Positions 24,766 to 36,481 of a DNA stretch of 64,000 bases are shown piece after piece; the stretch's first letter is position 1; the number at the start of each line of letters is the position of its first letter. Position numbers and translations under genes: made by a program. The notes under the pieces are model-generated. The model ran no database searches and had not been told where the DNA came from. It saw only the letters and a list, made by a program, of their open reading frames with translations. The DNA is from Apostichopus japonicus (lineage: Eukaryota; Echinodermata; Holothuroidea; Aspidochirotida; Stichopodidae): NCBI RefSeq assembly GCF_037975245.1, contig NC_092572.1:11853769-11917768 (forward strand). Reading direction: 5' to 3'.

Positions 24766-27700
24766 TTCATGAATTATATACTCACAGTTAAACTGTTCCT
24801 TTTGTTGTGCCAGAAAAATCTGGTGTTTTAGTTTCCATGTCACTGGATGCACACTTAGTTAGAGTAATAAGTTGTATAATTTTTTGGAACACTGACCCAA
24901 TGCAAGCAGACTTTGCTTGAAAGTACTAATTAATGTATATTTTAACAGGTAATGTGACATTTTGAATGGATTGGTGAATTCCAATTTAACGTTTAATCAC
25001 GGTCAGCTTAAAGTTGGAACAGTTTATTATTCTTTTCGTACTTAACAACCAACTTTACATTCAGAAACCTGTACCCTACTGAAGGCCTTCACGACAAAAG
25101 AGATGATTATTCCTGCCGACTAATCTGCAAGTTTCCCACCATTTCTTACCGCATAAAACTCAAGCATCTTGACAAAATCAGCAATTTAGAAACATTTCTT
25201 ATTTATAAACAGAAAAAACTATCTACCCCAGCGGCAGTTTGGATTTTCAAGACAAAATTCTCCAGTGAGCCTTTTGTTGAAATTGAAACTATTTTTACAG
25301 TCAGGCAGTCCAATGAATGACGTAAATTGCATGAATCTCATCAGCAAGAATTTAACTTGCAGGTCTGTAGAAGCTTCAAGACAAATTATCTTATAACTAT
25401 GTAAATAGTCATTTTACATAGACTTACCGTACTATACTGCACACTGTGCACAGTAAGTCACTCGTTCATCAGACGATACACCTGATATGTTCCATTCCAA
25501 TTCAACTTCAAATGGTTCCCTTTGGATTTCATTCTTTTTTTTCTTCTGACAGTTTACATTTAACATTTGAAACAATTTTGATTACTGATCTTAAGGGAAT
25601 AAGCCAAAAATGCATATATATATCTAAAATATCATGAAACTGTTGAAACACATGAATACTTAAAAGATTGCAAGAAAGGTCAACACTGCTTATATTTGAT
25701 TAGTTTTAAGATAAATGTGATGTGTGGTACAGAGAAAGCTGGTAAGAGAGAACTTGTACATTGTGAACTGGTATTGGCATGTGACATATTACATATTATG
25801 TGACATATTACATGAACAAAAGAGCTTATCCACCTTAAAATTATTTGAACCACAAATTTTGTTTGGATAATCAGGAAGAAAATAATACATATATGTACAG
25901 CATATGTATAGAATATTAATAAGTACTGTTGCCTTTAAGCCATTTTTTTTTTTTTTTTGGCCAAAGTTCAAATGACAGATGACCCCGAAGTACCGGGCAG
26001 TGCAGGCACCGACCATAGGGCCTACTGTTCAAAATTTCTAAAGTTGTTTTAATCAGATTTAATTGAAGACTGCAAGCAGCCACTTGACTGGAAACTAAGT
26101 TACTACACAGTACATAGCTCTCTCACTTTTTAGGTCACCCATAAATTTGCATAATTTACCTCTCGAATGATCTACTATTGAAGCATCTCTCAATTTACTC
26201 AACAGCCAAAACAGAAAAAAAATAGTTTTAGAACTGCCAGATGACTAATTTATAATGATCCATGTTTTAGGACATGTGGTAAACATGTGTATGCTGTAAA
26301 TACACTTTAGGGTTCAGCCTTGAATTGCCTTCACACACCGACACAGTGTAAATGGACCCTGAATCACAGGTTCTGTCGATGCAAACTCTCACAGGAAGGT
26401 AATCAAAAGCTTTCTTCGGGGTATGAAGCGTTTATTAGATTATAAGGCCGACAATCCGGGTGCAAATTTCATTTTCTTGGTGTATTCTTTTACGCTTAGT
26501 CACATCTCGCCACCAAATTATTGGACGGCACGTCACGTGACTCCTGTGACAGTGTTAGTTTACAAGTGCTGTCGAGACTGTTGTTAAAGGTTCTAAGGTC
26601 ACATATCTGAGCTGGTGACGGGATTGAAGCAGAATCGATGAGCCTTGGACCTCTATGACACTTAATTAAGAAACTGCCATCTGAGCAGATCTACGATTGA
26701 TTTTGCAAGAAGATGATCTAATGTGCAAAATATTTTGTGTTACAAAACAAACTTTTCTCACTCGTTCTCCGGAGCGTAACCATAAGCTACAACAGATATA
26801 ATGCAATTGTTGTGCAAGTACAGGTTCTAGATGAACAAGCTGTATAAAACAAAATGCTACAATTTCCCTTTAATAAGAATGATTTCCCCAAATTCTTGCC
26901 TTCACCTCATCTTTGTGATATTTATCACATTTTCTACTGCACAGTTGAACTACAAAAACCATAGTTTTTATTCAAAATTATTCATCTCCATGGTCAAATT
27001 TCTGAATAATGCAGCCTGTTAATTTGGATTTAACATGATCTTCTCATTGAATTCAAGGTCTATTTCTTCATCCCATATACTCTGAATTACGATTACTTAA
27101 CTTTATCTTTGAACCACATTTTTCCAACTCTAAACTAGAATAAAAACAGATATCACAAGAGCTACCAAGTTATTTCACACTTTTAACAACTCATTAAATT
27201 CAGACTCACAGCAAGTTTTTAAGCCAAAGTGTCAAAAATTTATACATTTCTGCAGGGAGGAATTTTCTTCTGATCTTTTCCTGTGGCATGAAGGAATTTA
27301 TAATTTTCCTCCCGTAATACGTTTTCTCTGATGTTCTTGTCAGTTCTTAATGATGTATCTATTTCTGTATTTATGTAAATGACACTGTTGCCTAGCAACC
27401 AATGGTAACTCTTTTGGATACGTCCATAGATTAAGATGACATACCTTCTGGGCAAAACAAGATGGCTCCAAAGCAAGGCTGCCGGATCAATCAACATTTA
27501 TGAATAGGCCAAAAGAAAAGAGAACAAAAATCTACAACTTAGTTTGATCTATTGTTTCGGCTTTATCTTCATACACAGGGCAAAGCGATTGCAAGCCACC
27601 GCCATGACAACAACCGATGGCAACAAGTTTCTAACCTTTCAAAAGTAATTATGTAAATCAGCTCAATGGATATGAAGAGCAAAGATAAAAGTAAAGGCAA

Positions 27701-28021
27701 GGAAAAAGACTTTTATTCTTTGTCAAATCTGAGAGAGCAATAAAACTGTGAAGATGGAAAACACTTGTTGCTAAATGTAATATCACTGTCTGTGTTATAT
27801 ATATGTTGTTGATCTTGCTGTATATGTTGTTGGTGTTAAATTGTTGATTTCCAGCAATTTAAATTAGTCCACTGAATATTCATGTATAATCAAAATATAA
27901 TTGTAGTACAGTAAATTAATGATAGACCCTGAATCTTGCTTTAAAGAAACTTTTTGTGTTAATATTGGTAATTTTTTATAAAAAATTTGGGTAACTGATA
28001 ATAAATTCCCAGTTATTCCTT

Positions 28022-28092
28022 TCATTCTCGACTTGGTTAGAGGTACTAAAGTCGTGAGGAGACATGTAAGCAAGGAAGCGAAGTAAATTCTA
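28022..28092 (+). repeat. Dispersed splice-donor repeat, copy 3 (diverged)
   Basis: TTCATTCTCGACTTGGTTAG, then GTCGTGAGGAGACATGTAAG, then CAAGGAAGCGAAGTAAATTC match the order of blocks in the 11.0-kb and 37.0-kb copies. The donor core has decayed to CATGTAAGC. Confidence 0.4.
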
Positions 28093-28481
28093 AGAACCCA
28101 TGAAATGTCCTTTCATCAGCAAGAAAAGGAAAGTCCAAAATTGTTGAAATTGTCTGATTTGTTCTTTGCACACGTGACTTCAAAGTTGGTTACCAATCAT
28201 TGAATTTGGTGAACATCACGCAAAAGGGATGAAAATGAAACGCTACAAAATTTCAATACAATTAGGGATACCTGATCACATTTAACAGAAAATGTCTTCG
28301 CTGACAAGTTACTATCACTAGTTCGTAGGTTAATTTTATCGTGCTACACAACGGAACAAACAATGCGAAGAGTTTGATGAATAAACGTATGAGGATATCA
28401 ACGTCCACTTCATCACCTGTTTGGGTTTTTCAAACCATTCCTACTCCCCGGAAATAAAAATATGAAAAGAGTTGCCTTTAC

Positions 28482-28572
28482 CTTGACTGTTGGTTAGATG
28501 AAAGCAAACGATGGCTAGGAATGTGAACACCGAGGAGAGGTGATGAGAGTTTGTCCGAGTCAAACTCTTCAT
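28482..28572 (-). CDS. Candidate first coding exon with signal peptide
   Basis: The minus strand reads GATACCATGAAG, an initiation codon with A at -3. It is followed by 30 codons plus one base, ending CAGTCAAG|GTAAAGGC, a good splice donor. The peptide begins MKSLTRTNSHH, has a hydrophobic core around residues 15-26 (VFTFLAIVCFHL) and then TNSQ. This is a textbook n-region, h-region and polar c-region of a secretory signal peptide of the usual 25-30 residues. The mature protein must be encoded by exons at lower coordinates and is not identified. Exon-like pieces at 11.3, 8.1 and 3.9 kb lie on the same strand. The 5' UTR would run upward from 28573. A frame stays open for some codons upstream of the ATG; I chose this start for its context and the signal peptide. 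Confidence 0.45.
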
Positions 28573-28884
28573 GGTATCATCTTCTTCTCCTTCCTCCAAA
28601 ATGAAATAAAAAATCAAAACTGTTCCCTGCTCGCAGATAAAACGGGGTCTTATCTACCGAGTTGTTACCGTGTGTCGCACGCACTCTCTGACGAAAGCTT
28701 CCATCCAATGAAGGTATACTGTAATCTGATGAGAGAAGGAGAAATATTTGTTTTTAAAACTCCTCACCTACCAAGGCTACTATTTTAATAGATCTGTGTC
28801 AATTCAAGAAGGATCATTGATAGAAATATTCCATTCTCAATTTTTCTGGTGCCCAACATTGATACAATGGTCAAGCCTGATGAT

Positions 28885-28936
28885 GGGGAGGGGTGGGGGA
28901 GGGGTGGGGAGGGTGGGGAGGGGTGGGGGAGGGGGA
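28885..28936 (+). repeat. (GGGGAGGGGT)n G-rich microsatellite
   Basis: About 50 bases of GGGG/GGGGG runs separated by A or T, with strong G-quadruplex potential. It directly abuts the 5' end of the LINE fragment that follows. Confidence 0.85.
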
Positions 28937-28937
28937 T

Positions 28938-29301
28938 AACTGACCTGTCTCACAAAGCCCCTGTATTACCTGTGTACCTGTCACAACTTCTCTTGCCATA
29001 TATATACTCCAACTCGCACACTTCGTTCCTCCAACAAACTGTATATAACTGTTCCAAAACCACGATTGAAGAGGTCTATGGTTACAGAAGCTTCCAATAC
29101 TCTGGGTCTTATCTCTGGAACAAGTTACCAGATCACATTCAAACATGCTATAAACTTTCTACTTTCAAAAGTCTACTTAAGACCCATTTTTTCACTTGTT
29201 CTTTTGTAAATTAATTTACTTTCTTTGTAAAGCGCCTTGAGCAGTGACTTTTGTTTACTGATTTAGCGCTATATAAGTCTCATTTATTATTATTATTATT
29301 A
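28938..29301 (+). mobile_element. 3' end of a CR1-like LINE, 5'-truncated
   Basis: The plus-strand frame ending at TAA near 29212 contains KAPVLPVYLSQLLLPYI, YGYRSFQYSGSYLWNKLPDHI and FKSLLKTHFF. This is the conserved tail found after the reverse-transcriptase domain of CR1/L2-type retrotransposons (YLS-LL, RSF--G--LWN-LP, FK-LLKTHLF). It is followed by the usual 3' end: TGTAAAGCGCCTTGAGCAG, GATTTAGCGCTATATAAGT and an (ATT)n tail at 29283-29301. Only the last hundred or so residues remain; the reverse transcriptase and endonuclease are gone. The insertion starts at the G-rich microsatellite. Confidence 0.85.
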
Positions 29302-29309
29302 GCTAATAG

Positions 29310-30050
29310 CTTAAGTTTGTGGTTTGATGTAAAGGAAAAAAATAAAGGTGAAGCTTTACAGTCTTGTACCTTTGAGGCAATGGCTTCTCACATGACAACA
29401 CTTGACCCCAGGTCACTGGTAACTAGTAACAACCATACACTCAAAGTGTGGACAATTCATACAGTGCTCGCAGGACACTTACATTCTATAGGGTACAACC
29501 ACAAACCAGCTATTCAACTACATTTACAAGTTACTCTGATCAGGTCCCCATTTATACAAAGTCCTGGGTGAAGATAGGCAATGAAGATTAAGCTTGCCTC
29601 GCCCAAGGACATACAGTAACGCAACCCCCTTATTAGCTAATATTTATTCATAAATAAAACTGTAATTAAGAAGAGACTTGTAAACTGGTCAATCTTTGGT
29701 GGATTTTGATTTTTGATGGGAGTTGTTCAGCTATTTTCATGATTTCTAATGCCTATATTAGAGTGATTAGGACAATGGTGTGCATAAGTGTCAGAACTAG
29801 ACCTCTAAGCAAGCCTGTATGGTGTAGGTACTACGGTACGCCTACTTCCACCATTCCTGACCAGACTTCATCGGTGGAGATCAAATAAGAGATTATATAT
29901 ATCTAAGGTAATCTGATCTTCCCTTAAATATTAAATATTCAATCATGGCTCTGATAGATTCTAGTATAAATATCTATTGCAAAATCAGCTTGAGTTTGGT
30001 TGTGTTTGCAACATACAGTAAATCATATCTAAACGACATGGTAAACCAAG
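29310..30050. other. Gene-free stretch
   Basis: Nothing recognisable beyond short chance frames. Confidence 0.5.
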
Positions 30051-30053
30051 AGT

Positions 30054-30352
30054 GATGAGGTTGGTTGTGAGGTGATAGGTAAGTGTGGAATGAAGTCAAT
30101 GCCACCCACCCACCTACAGGTACTGTACCACCTGCCCCACCCCTCCTCCTCACTCCCCCCTCCCAGGTTCATTTACTTCACACCCTCCTCAAGATGCCTA
30201 CATGGTAGAACAATAGAGATGAGGTTGTGAGGAGACTGGTAAGTGAGGAACAAAATCGATGCCACCCACCCACCTACTGTACCACCTGCCCCACCCCTCC
30301 TTCTCACTCCCCCCAGGTTCATTTACTTCACACCCTCCTCAAGATGCCTAGG
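30054..30352 (+). repeat. Two-unit tandem repeat containing the splice-donor repeat core
   Basis: Unit 1 (about 30054-30217) and unit 2 (about 30218-30352) both run from GATGAGGTTGTGAGG-like sequence through GGTAAGTG, GCCACCCACCCACCTAC, a C-rich tract and CAGGTTCATTTACTTCACAC to CTCCTCAAGATGCCTA. Unit 2 lacks about 25 bases of unit 1. The 5' part of each unit is the same core seen at 11.05, 28.05 and 37.09 kb. Confidence 0.75.
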
Positions 30353-30599
30353 TGGTGAGATTCAGAGCATATATGTTCCACAGACTACAGTCAATGTTCT
30401 CCAAACCATTATACATGTTAATTATCATTTACTGCAGTATATGTAATTACTCCATAATTATTCAATTTCGATAAGTATCTCACTGTAACTAAGGAAATTA
30501 AATATATATAAACCAAATTCGAAAGGAGAATAGAGAAGACTGTTCACTGTTCTACATCTACAGTTATTGCCCATTATATCTTAAAAGATACTACTACTA

Positions 30600-31020
30600 G
30601 TACAGACGCTGGCCGCCTGAAGTGGTTAGATTTGCAGTCCGTCAGAACTCGACAGAATTGAAGAGGATATTAACCGCTGAGTCAAATGATGAAATAATAC
30701 TCCCGGAAGACCGACATCCTAGCAGCGAGAATTATCAATTGATATTTAGCCGAGTGTACTGTTCCCACAATGTCTGAGCATACAAAGCCGTCCCTCGACC
30801 CGCTCGTCGATATGACCGGCCGTAGCTACGTTATATGTTACCGTGACTTTTGAAACATATTTATCGCATCCACTGGGAGAGAGAGAGGTTATCGCTGACA
30901 AGGATTGGGTTTTGATTTTTTTTTTTTTTTAAACATTCGCGAACACCTCGTCGAGATGTAGCCTACATCCATGTAACTATGTACGCTGTGATGTTTTGAC
31001 ATCTTCTGCAGAAGGTTGAC
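30600..31020. other. Gene-free stretch with relatively high GC
   Basis: This stretch has more CG dinucleotides than its surroundings, but no frame or repeat that I can support. It could be regulatory or 5' UTR sequence of the frame at 31.0-31.2 kb; no specific site is seen. Confidence 0.3.
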
Positions 31021-31035
31021 GACCGAAATGTACCG

Positions 31036-31230
31036 TTATGATCCAAGCTTGCAACCCTCGAGGTAATGGTCCTTAAGGGCCTCTGTGGTGCCCTCCACCG
31101 CCTTGTCAATGGTCTTAATGCCTCCAGAAGCACTCACTCCTCGCTGTAAGAGGAATCTGATACCCCCCGAATACTGCGGAGATATGTAATGCGCGTGAAA
31201 CAGTATCCGGCCATAGAATGTCGATATCAT
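31036..31230 (-). CDS. Candidate coding segment, unidentified
   Basis: The minus-strand frame of 64 codons ends at a TAA at 31036-31038. Its second half (LLQRGVSASGGIKTIDKAVE, then GTTEALKDHYLEG) uses G/C-rich third positions such as AAG, GAC, GTG, GCC and CTC, in contrast to the AT-rich surroundings. The first half is less convincing. Two acceptor-like sites precede the better half: CATATCTCCGCAG and GATTCCTCTTACAG. It may therefore be an exon starting near 31173 or 31148 rather than an intact small gene. I do not recognise a family. Confidence 0.3.
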   Translation of the reverse strand: MISTFYGRILFHAHYISPQYSGGIRFLLQRGVSASGGIKTIDKAVEGTTEALKDHYLEGCKLGS

Positions 31231-31259
31231 ATGAGAAACCTTCTCAGCGGTGGTCTAAT

Positions 31260-34200
31260 CCAATTCAATCCAATTAATACCTATTAATTAGTACAATCTC
31301 TGTGAAAAGCCCATTCCCTGTTCCGAGATGTAAAAGGATGCTGGAAGTTTCAAGATCAACGATTAAAGTTCAATGCCAGTTCAAAACGGAATGATAAAAC
31401 TTGTGAGGAATGTGTCTATACATGAAGAGTGCTGGGTATATCACCTGGCTATATATGCTGCTAATATTATAAGAGATACAAGAGCTTGGCAGATGCTTAG
31501 ATCATGTAATACTGTTTAGAATTTATAAGTATCTTCCACTTACTAGGATACTCAACTTGACATTCAGGAAATAATTAAGCACAATAGTCACATATTTTAT
31601 TGTACTTTTGAGATTTATGAAAATTTAGTTCACATAAAATACTGAAACTTAGCATGGCTTTGTGGAAAAAACTTCAACTAAAATAAAATACAGGTCTATT
31701 ATAGATGCAAAAATTTGTGTAGCACTTTGCACTTAACGAAAAAAAATTCTAAGTTATTCCCTGACTGTTATGGAATTATTGCTCAAAAATGAGCAAATAT
31801 GTAATCATATTAAAAGTTAAGACAGTATGTTAGCTTGGTTCACCAACCACACTTCACTATATAACATGTATACGTAGTTAAAAAAAATTCTTTTGGTAAG
31901 TTTATTTGTAGAATTAAAGAAGTTTGTAACCTCGCCCGATCTGGTACTGCACATGATTGCTACATAACCCATGACGATCAAAGTTAAGATCAAAATTTAG
32001 CTAATATCTGCTAAATGTTACAAAACATCTAATTGTGTCAATGTTAACAAGACCTAGTACATGTTTGTGCAGTCCCTGTATTACTTCTCTCAAGATGTGC
32101 TATTGGAGTAATCTTATTGAGTTGAATGTTTATTTTTCTGATCTCTATATTATCTTTCACAAGGATCAAAACACACTCTACATAGGCAGTCGTTTATCCA
32201 TCTCTCTCTCTCTCTCTAACTATCTCGCTTTCATGGCAGTTTAAGGAAGACGGCTCCATTTACATGCAGTAGCTTGAGACTGTCATTTTATAACTTTGCT
32301 CATATTTTTGACAATTTTAAACCTAATAATGTCTCTCGTTCTGGAGCCATGCCACTCTAATTGATGTCTTTACGCTTTTCCCTTTAGACTTTACAAGACA
32401 GCCTCAAGACTGAAAAAGTAAAAAAAAAAAAAGAGCGATTAACTAGCTTTAATTTTACGTCAAATCTATCACGGGAAGAAAAAAAAAGGAAAACAACATT
32501 GTTTTAGCTACATCTTTTGCACTTAATCTACACCCCCTAGAAAGATCTCCTTTCCGATTTTTTTTTTTTTTTTTTTATAATCTTTTTTCTGCAGCAACAA
32601 AATTAAAGTTCCCTAGGCGCTGATAAACGACAATGCCCCTGAATAATATTGCAGATTGCAAGGAAACATCAGAACAAGGAATTTTCCTCGTAAAAAACCT
32701 GCTGTAAGTCAGAGAACGAGACTGTGCGAGAGATACTTGAAGTATACAGCCAACAGTCACATATATATAGTACTACACACTGACTATACCTACAGTACTG
32801 GACATGTGTACAGCACAATCACCCAGTATTTATTGATGACCACAATCATTTTAGATACTAGTCAACCAACCCCTCTTATTGTTCCCTCTAAATGGGTCAT
32901 AAAGGGCTGCGATTGTGACCTGCCTTTTCAACTTTATATATGTCAGGGAATCCCTCTCAGCAGATGGTGACATAGAATTTGTCTTGTTATGACTGTAAAA
33001 CCCAAGGGAAAGGAGGCAACATCTGGAGATTTCTGACAAGTTCTAGACTATATATATTAGTAGGATTTCATTTTACTGACTATTGGTAAAGAGCAAATCT
33101 CTAGCATAGTTGTCTGTACTAATTGTACTCTGAAACTATATGTACTCCAGTTTGTATTCGGGACAGTGAATTGTAATCTAAATACTAAATGTTAGATTAG
33201 AGTAAGTACTCACATAGTCTCATACTGGCACTTTGAGTCATTTACTTGACACTTGTACTCATACCAAGAACCCAAGGGGAACTCTGTACTCCTGCTCATA
33301 CTGTTGTTACCCTTAGAACACACACTCCCCACCCACCTTCAATGACTCCCTCACGACCCCCCCCCTCCCCCCTCCAAATCCTGTATCGTGCATTCAACAT
33401 ACTGTTTGTACTGTCTTTCACTAATAACGTGAAAAATATTTTATTGAAATCATAGCTATATTTACTGTGAGATATGACATAACAGAATAAAATATAGTAT
33501 ACTGCACATTCACAAGTTTCAGCACCCATCCCCACCCCCCCCTCCAGCATCTACACTGAGGGTAAAGTCCTCTCCACCCCCCCCCCATATTTTGCAGAGT
33601 AATGATTTTCATGCAGTCCTGTCTACTGAACATTGGTCTTACTCCTTCCCCACCCCTATCTCAAACCATATAGTCTCTGAGCCTTCAAAACGTCTGCTTC
33701 CAACCAATTTGTTAAATTTAATATCATGTGACAAAGAGAAATCTACACATAAGTTTCCCAAAACTTACTGGTTTGGGGATTTACAAGTGACAATACTTAC
33801 CTGTCTCCAAACTACATTTGCACTCTGCAATCTAGTACCTATATGCTACATGACTGGAAACGGTTATAATATAGCAATGCACCCTTTTATTCCTACTTCT
33901 GGGACGAGGCCCAATTTCTCCTCCTTCCGAATCTACCCTGTAATGAACTATGTCAGGTTGCAATGCTAAGTCTTTTTACTTTTTCAAATTTCAAGCAAGT
34001 TTTTAGGTCATCCCAAGTTGAGAATTTACATACAAACTTTACCATCTCTCCTTTATCCTCACATTGACATCCTCTCCCATAATGTAAGCAGTTTCTCATT
34101 TCTTACCACTTCTCTGTTTACTGCCCGGGATTTGTTTTTTTTTCCTCTGCTAGACTCTATAGCTGATATTTCTTTGCTAGATATGACAATTCCAACCCTT

Positions 34201-34730
34201 CCCACACGTCCAGCATGATGGATTGCATACGTGCAACCACATTTTCACAGCAATGAATTTTAAACAAATAATCTACAATTTAATTCCTTATCCAGGGTAG
34301 CCAAGACCCTCAGCTGGGATTCTTGTTTTGCTGTATAAATTTTACTGCTCTCAATTTATATTCACTGAATTTTAGAAATAATTTGATCTGACTGATTCTT
34401 AAAGCAATATTTTTGCAGCAAAGTTGCAACAATCTGAGGTACAATTTTTGTTCAACTGTTAAACGAAAGGGCAGGAGTACTGTCCACAGTGACCTGAAAT
34501 ATATGATTATCTGACATTACTGTAATTTAGTCTATTAAAAATTCACACCACAAAATATAAAATTAGGTATAAGCCTAAGGTTTGAAAATGAAGCAGAAAC
34601 ATTATTTTTGAATGGGAGTACTATATATATATATGAGACACCAAATTTACTGTACAAACTTAATAAATGGTTAGTAAAACGATCCCATTCTTCAATGATT
34701 ACTGTAAACAAAATACCTATGTGTAAAAGT
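31260..34730. other. Gene-free stretch
   Basis: No supportable gene. It contains CT-rich and poly-T runs (32199-32218, 32560-32577), poly-C runs (33356-33375, 33530-33590) and chance frames. The longest is a 125-codon plus-strand frame at 33592-33969 with a non-ATG start and no recognisable domain. Confidence 0.45.
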
Positions 34731-34733
34731 AAG

Positions 34734-34774
34734 TTGGCCTGACGTTTCGATCCTAGCAGGTCTTCTTCAGAGGC
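34734..34774 (-). ncRNA. Hammerhead-ribozyme-like motif, minus strand
   Basis: The minus strand reads GCCT, CTGAAGA, a stem-II-like AGACCTGCTAGGATC, GAAAC, GTC, AGGC. CTGAAGA fits the hammerhead core CUGANGA, GAAA fits the second core block, and GCCT pairs with AGGC exactly where stem I of a type I hammerhead should close. Stem III would be only AC/GU with no loop, so a single copy is unlikely to fold well; short-stem hammerheads are known to work as dimers. Stem II has lost one base relative to the plus-strand copies. Such motifs are known from Penelope-like retroelements. The assignment is inference. Confidence 0.45.
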
Positions 34775-34797
34775 AGAAGGACGAGTAATGTCATTCC

Positions 34798-34838
34798 GCC
34801 TCTGAAGAAGATCCTGCTAGGATCAAAACATCTGGCAC
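34798..34838 (+). ncRNA. Decayed hammerhead-like motif, plus strand copy 1
   Basis: GCCT, CTGAAGA, A, GATCCT-GCT-AGGATC (perfect 6-bp stem II), then AAAAC in place of GAAAC, ATC, TGGC. The core G and the G of ACGTC are both changed to A relative to the minus-strand copy. Both changes are CpG to CpA, as expected from methylated-cytosine decay. Probably inactive. Confidence 0.4.
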
Positions 34839-34850
34839 TCAAGTCATTCA

Positions 34851-34895
34851 GCCTCTGAAGAAGATCCTACTATAGGATCAAAACGTCAGGCCCAC
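34851..34895 (+). ncRNA. Decayed hammerhead-like motif, plus strand copy 2
   Basis: GCCT, CTGAAGA, A, GATCCT-ACTAT-AGGATC, AAAAC, GTC, AGGC. Stem I (GCCT/AGGC) and stem II are intact, but the core G of GAAA is A, again a CpG to CpA change. It lies in direct repeat with the preceding copy and inverted relative to the one at 34734. Confidence 0.4.
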
Positions 34896-34899
34896 TTAA

Positions 34900-36470
34900 T
34901 TTAACACATTCTCTTACACAGGCTCTTTAATGGGTAAGCAGATTTGCCAGCAGTTTTTGTTTTATTTTAAAATATATTTATAACGATTAACTCACGGTAC
35001 CATTATGATCTGCAGACAGAGATGGCAGCTAGGATCCATACATATGACAGGACCCTCTATTCAATTTGGGGCTATAGGCTTCAAAATTCTGATTTAGCAT
35101 AAATTTCCTTATACAGCTCGGTCTTTTCCATGGCATATATCTATTTTGTATCACCCTCGTCAGTCGTCACATTACAATAATACATTTGATACTTTAATTA
35201 CAGTAGCTTCATTAAACTTTCAACATTTGCTCTTTGCAAAACTGGTGCAACTTATAAGTTCATGTTTCAATTTACGATCATGCAAGGCATAAAATGTCTT
35301 TTGAGACCTACTGATCATGTATTTCTGTGTAACCAAATGTTAGCTTAAAGACAACACAAAATTAGGATACAATGAAAACTTTAAAGAGCATATATCTATT
35401 GCCAAACGGAGACCTACTTTGTTTAGGTTATGGAGATTGTCAAAACGAATTTCAAACTCAAAACATGACATGGTACAACACCCCTTGTCCTTTGGGCCCA
35501 GAGAAGATGAGGACCCAATCGCTTCCCATCCACAAAATGAATCTTCCGAATCGACCCTGCAGTGGATGTTATTTGGTACTAGTTGATCAAGCTTAAACTA
35601 CCACCTATATCTTTCATCAAATGAATAATGAATTCAACATATTGTAGGGAGCAATTTATTTTCCTTTCCAATTCGAAAAAAAAGTTTGATTGCCCAAACT
35701 ATTCCCTAGCTCCCTTCACATGTATATTACTATTGATCACACACAAAACAAATTCATTTTTTTTGGGGGGGGGGGGGGGAATATGATATTCTGAAGGTAA
35801 TAAACAATGTATTATGAGATTTTAGCAATGATCAATATATGTTTTCAAACACAGTCCACATGAAGGTTAACCCTGGTTGTAACTCCATGGTTTACCTAAA
35901 TCAATTAACAGAACCAGTTGCTTTCACAGGTTAATGACTTAAGCACTGCACTGTACACCCTGACTGTCACACTGACAAAGAATAATTACATCACTCTGTG
36001 TTTTATACTTGCCTACAGTATTCTACAGATATATACTGTACATATGGAGCTCTAATATGCATGCAGGGGTGGGCATGATTGCTCACAGGTCATTATTATG
36101 CAATGGATTTTTCTTCAAACTATGAATTCCTCTTTGGGGAAAAATTCAATGACTTCGTTCCACTTCCTGAGTGAAGTATCAAAGCTCAAAACAAAAGCTC
36201 TCCATCAGGGTGGAACTAATGAGGCATAAATAGGCTCATTATGGACAGCCATTCTAGACTAAATTATTCACAGTCAACAAACAGTCATTGCTCAGTGAGA
36301 ATCAAAATAGAGTTAGAGAAAGATATGGGATTAGTGCAGGATATATTCCAGTACCAGACAGTGTAATAACACTTGCATATATATCTGAGAAGAGAAAGAT
36401 GATTGAATGTAACCTATTTTGATTGGATAAACCCTCCATACTTCCAGCAAGGGGGATATATAGAGGTTTT
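34900..36470. other. Gene-free stretch
   Basis: No supportable gene. A 74-codon plus-strand frame at 35372-35596 starts at ATG, has six cysteines and fairly balanced codons (LPNGDLLCLGYGDCQNEF, NRPCSGCYLVLVDQA). It has no visible signal peptide, promoter or family resemblance, so I list it here rather than as a gene. A T-run followed by a G-run lies at 35757-35780. Confidence 0.4.
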
Positions 36471-36481
36471 GACCTAAATAT

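Larger units (their letters stand above)
23200..28480. other. Gene-free stretch (possible intron of the 28.5-kb gene)
   Basis: No gene is supported. Small repeats include three 19-bp units of CTTGAGGATCAAATCAAAT at about 24709-24765 and a 20-bp duplication of TGTGACATATTACAT at about 25782-25813. A minus-strand segment ending CCCAGAAG|GTATGTC at about 27440 has a good donor but no convincing acceptor. Confidence 0.45.

Noticed and set aside
28720-28760. CTGATGAGAGAAGGAGAAAT as another hammerhead core
   Set aside because: No stem II or stem I pairing can be formed around it.
33592-33969. 125-codon plus-strand frame
   Set aside because: Non-ATG start, no domain recognised, and a donor-like sequence lies on the opposite strand; within chance expectation.
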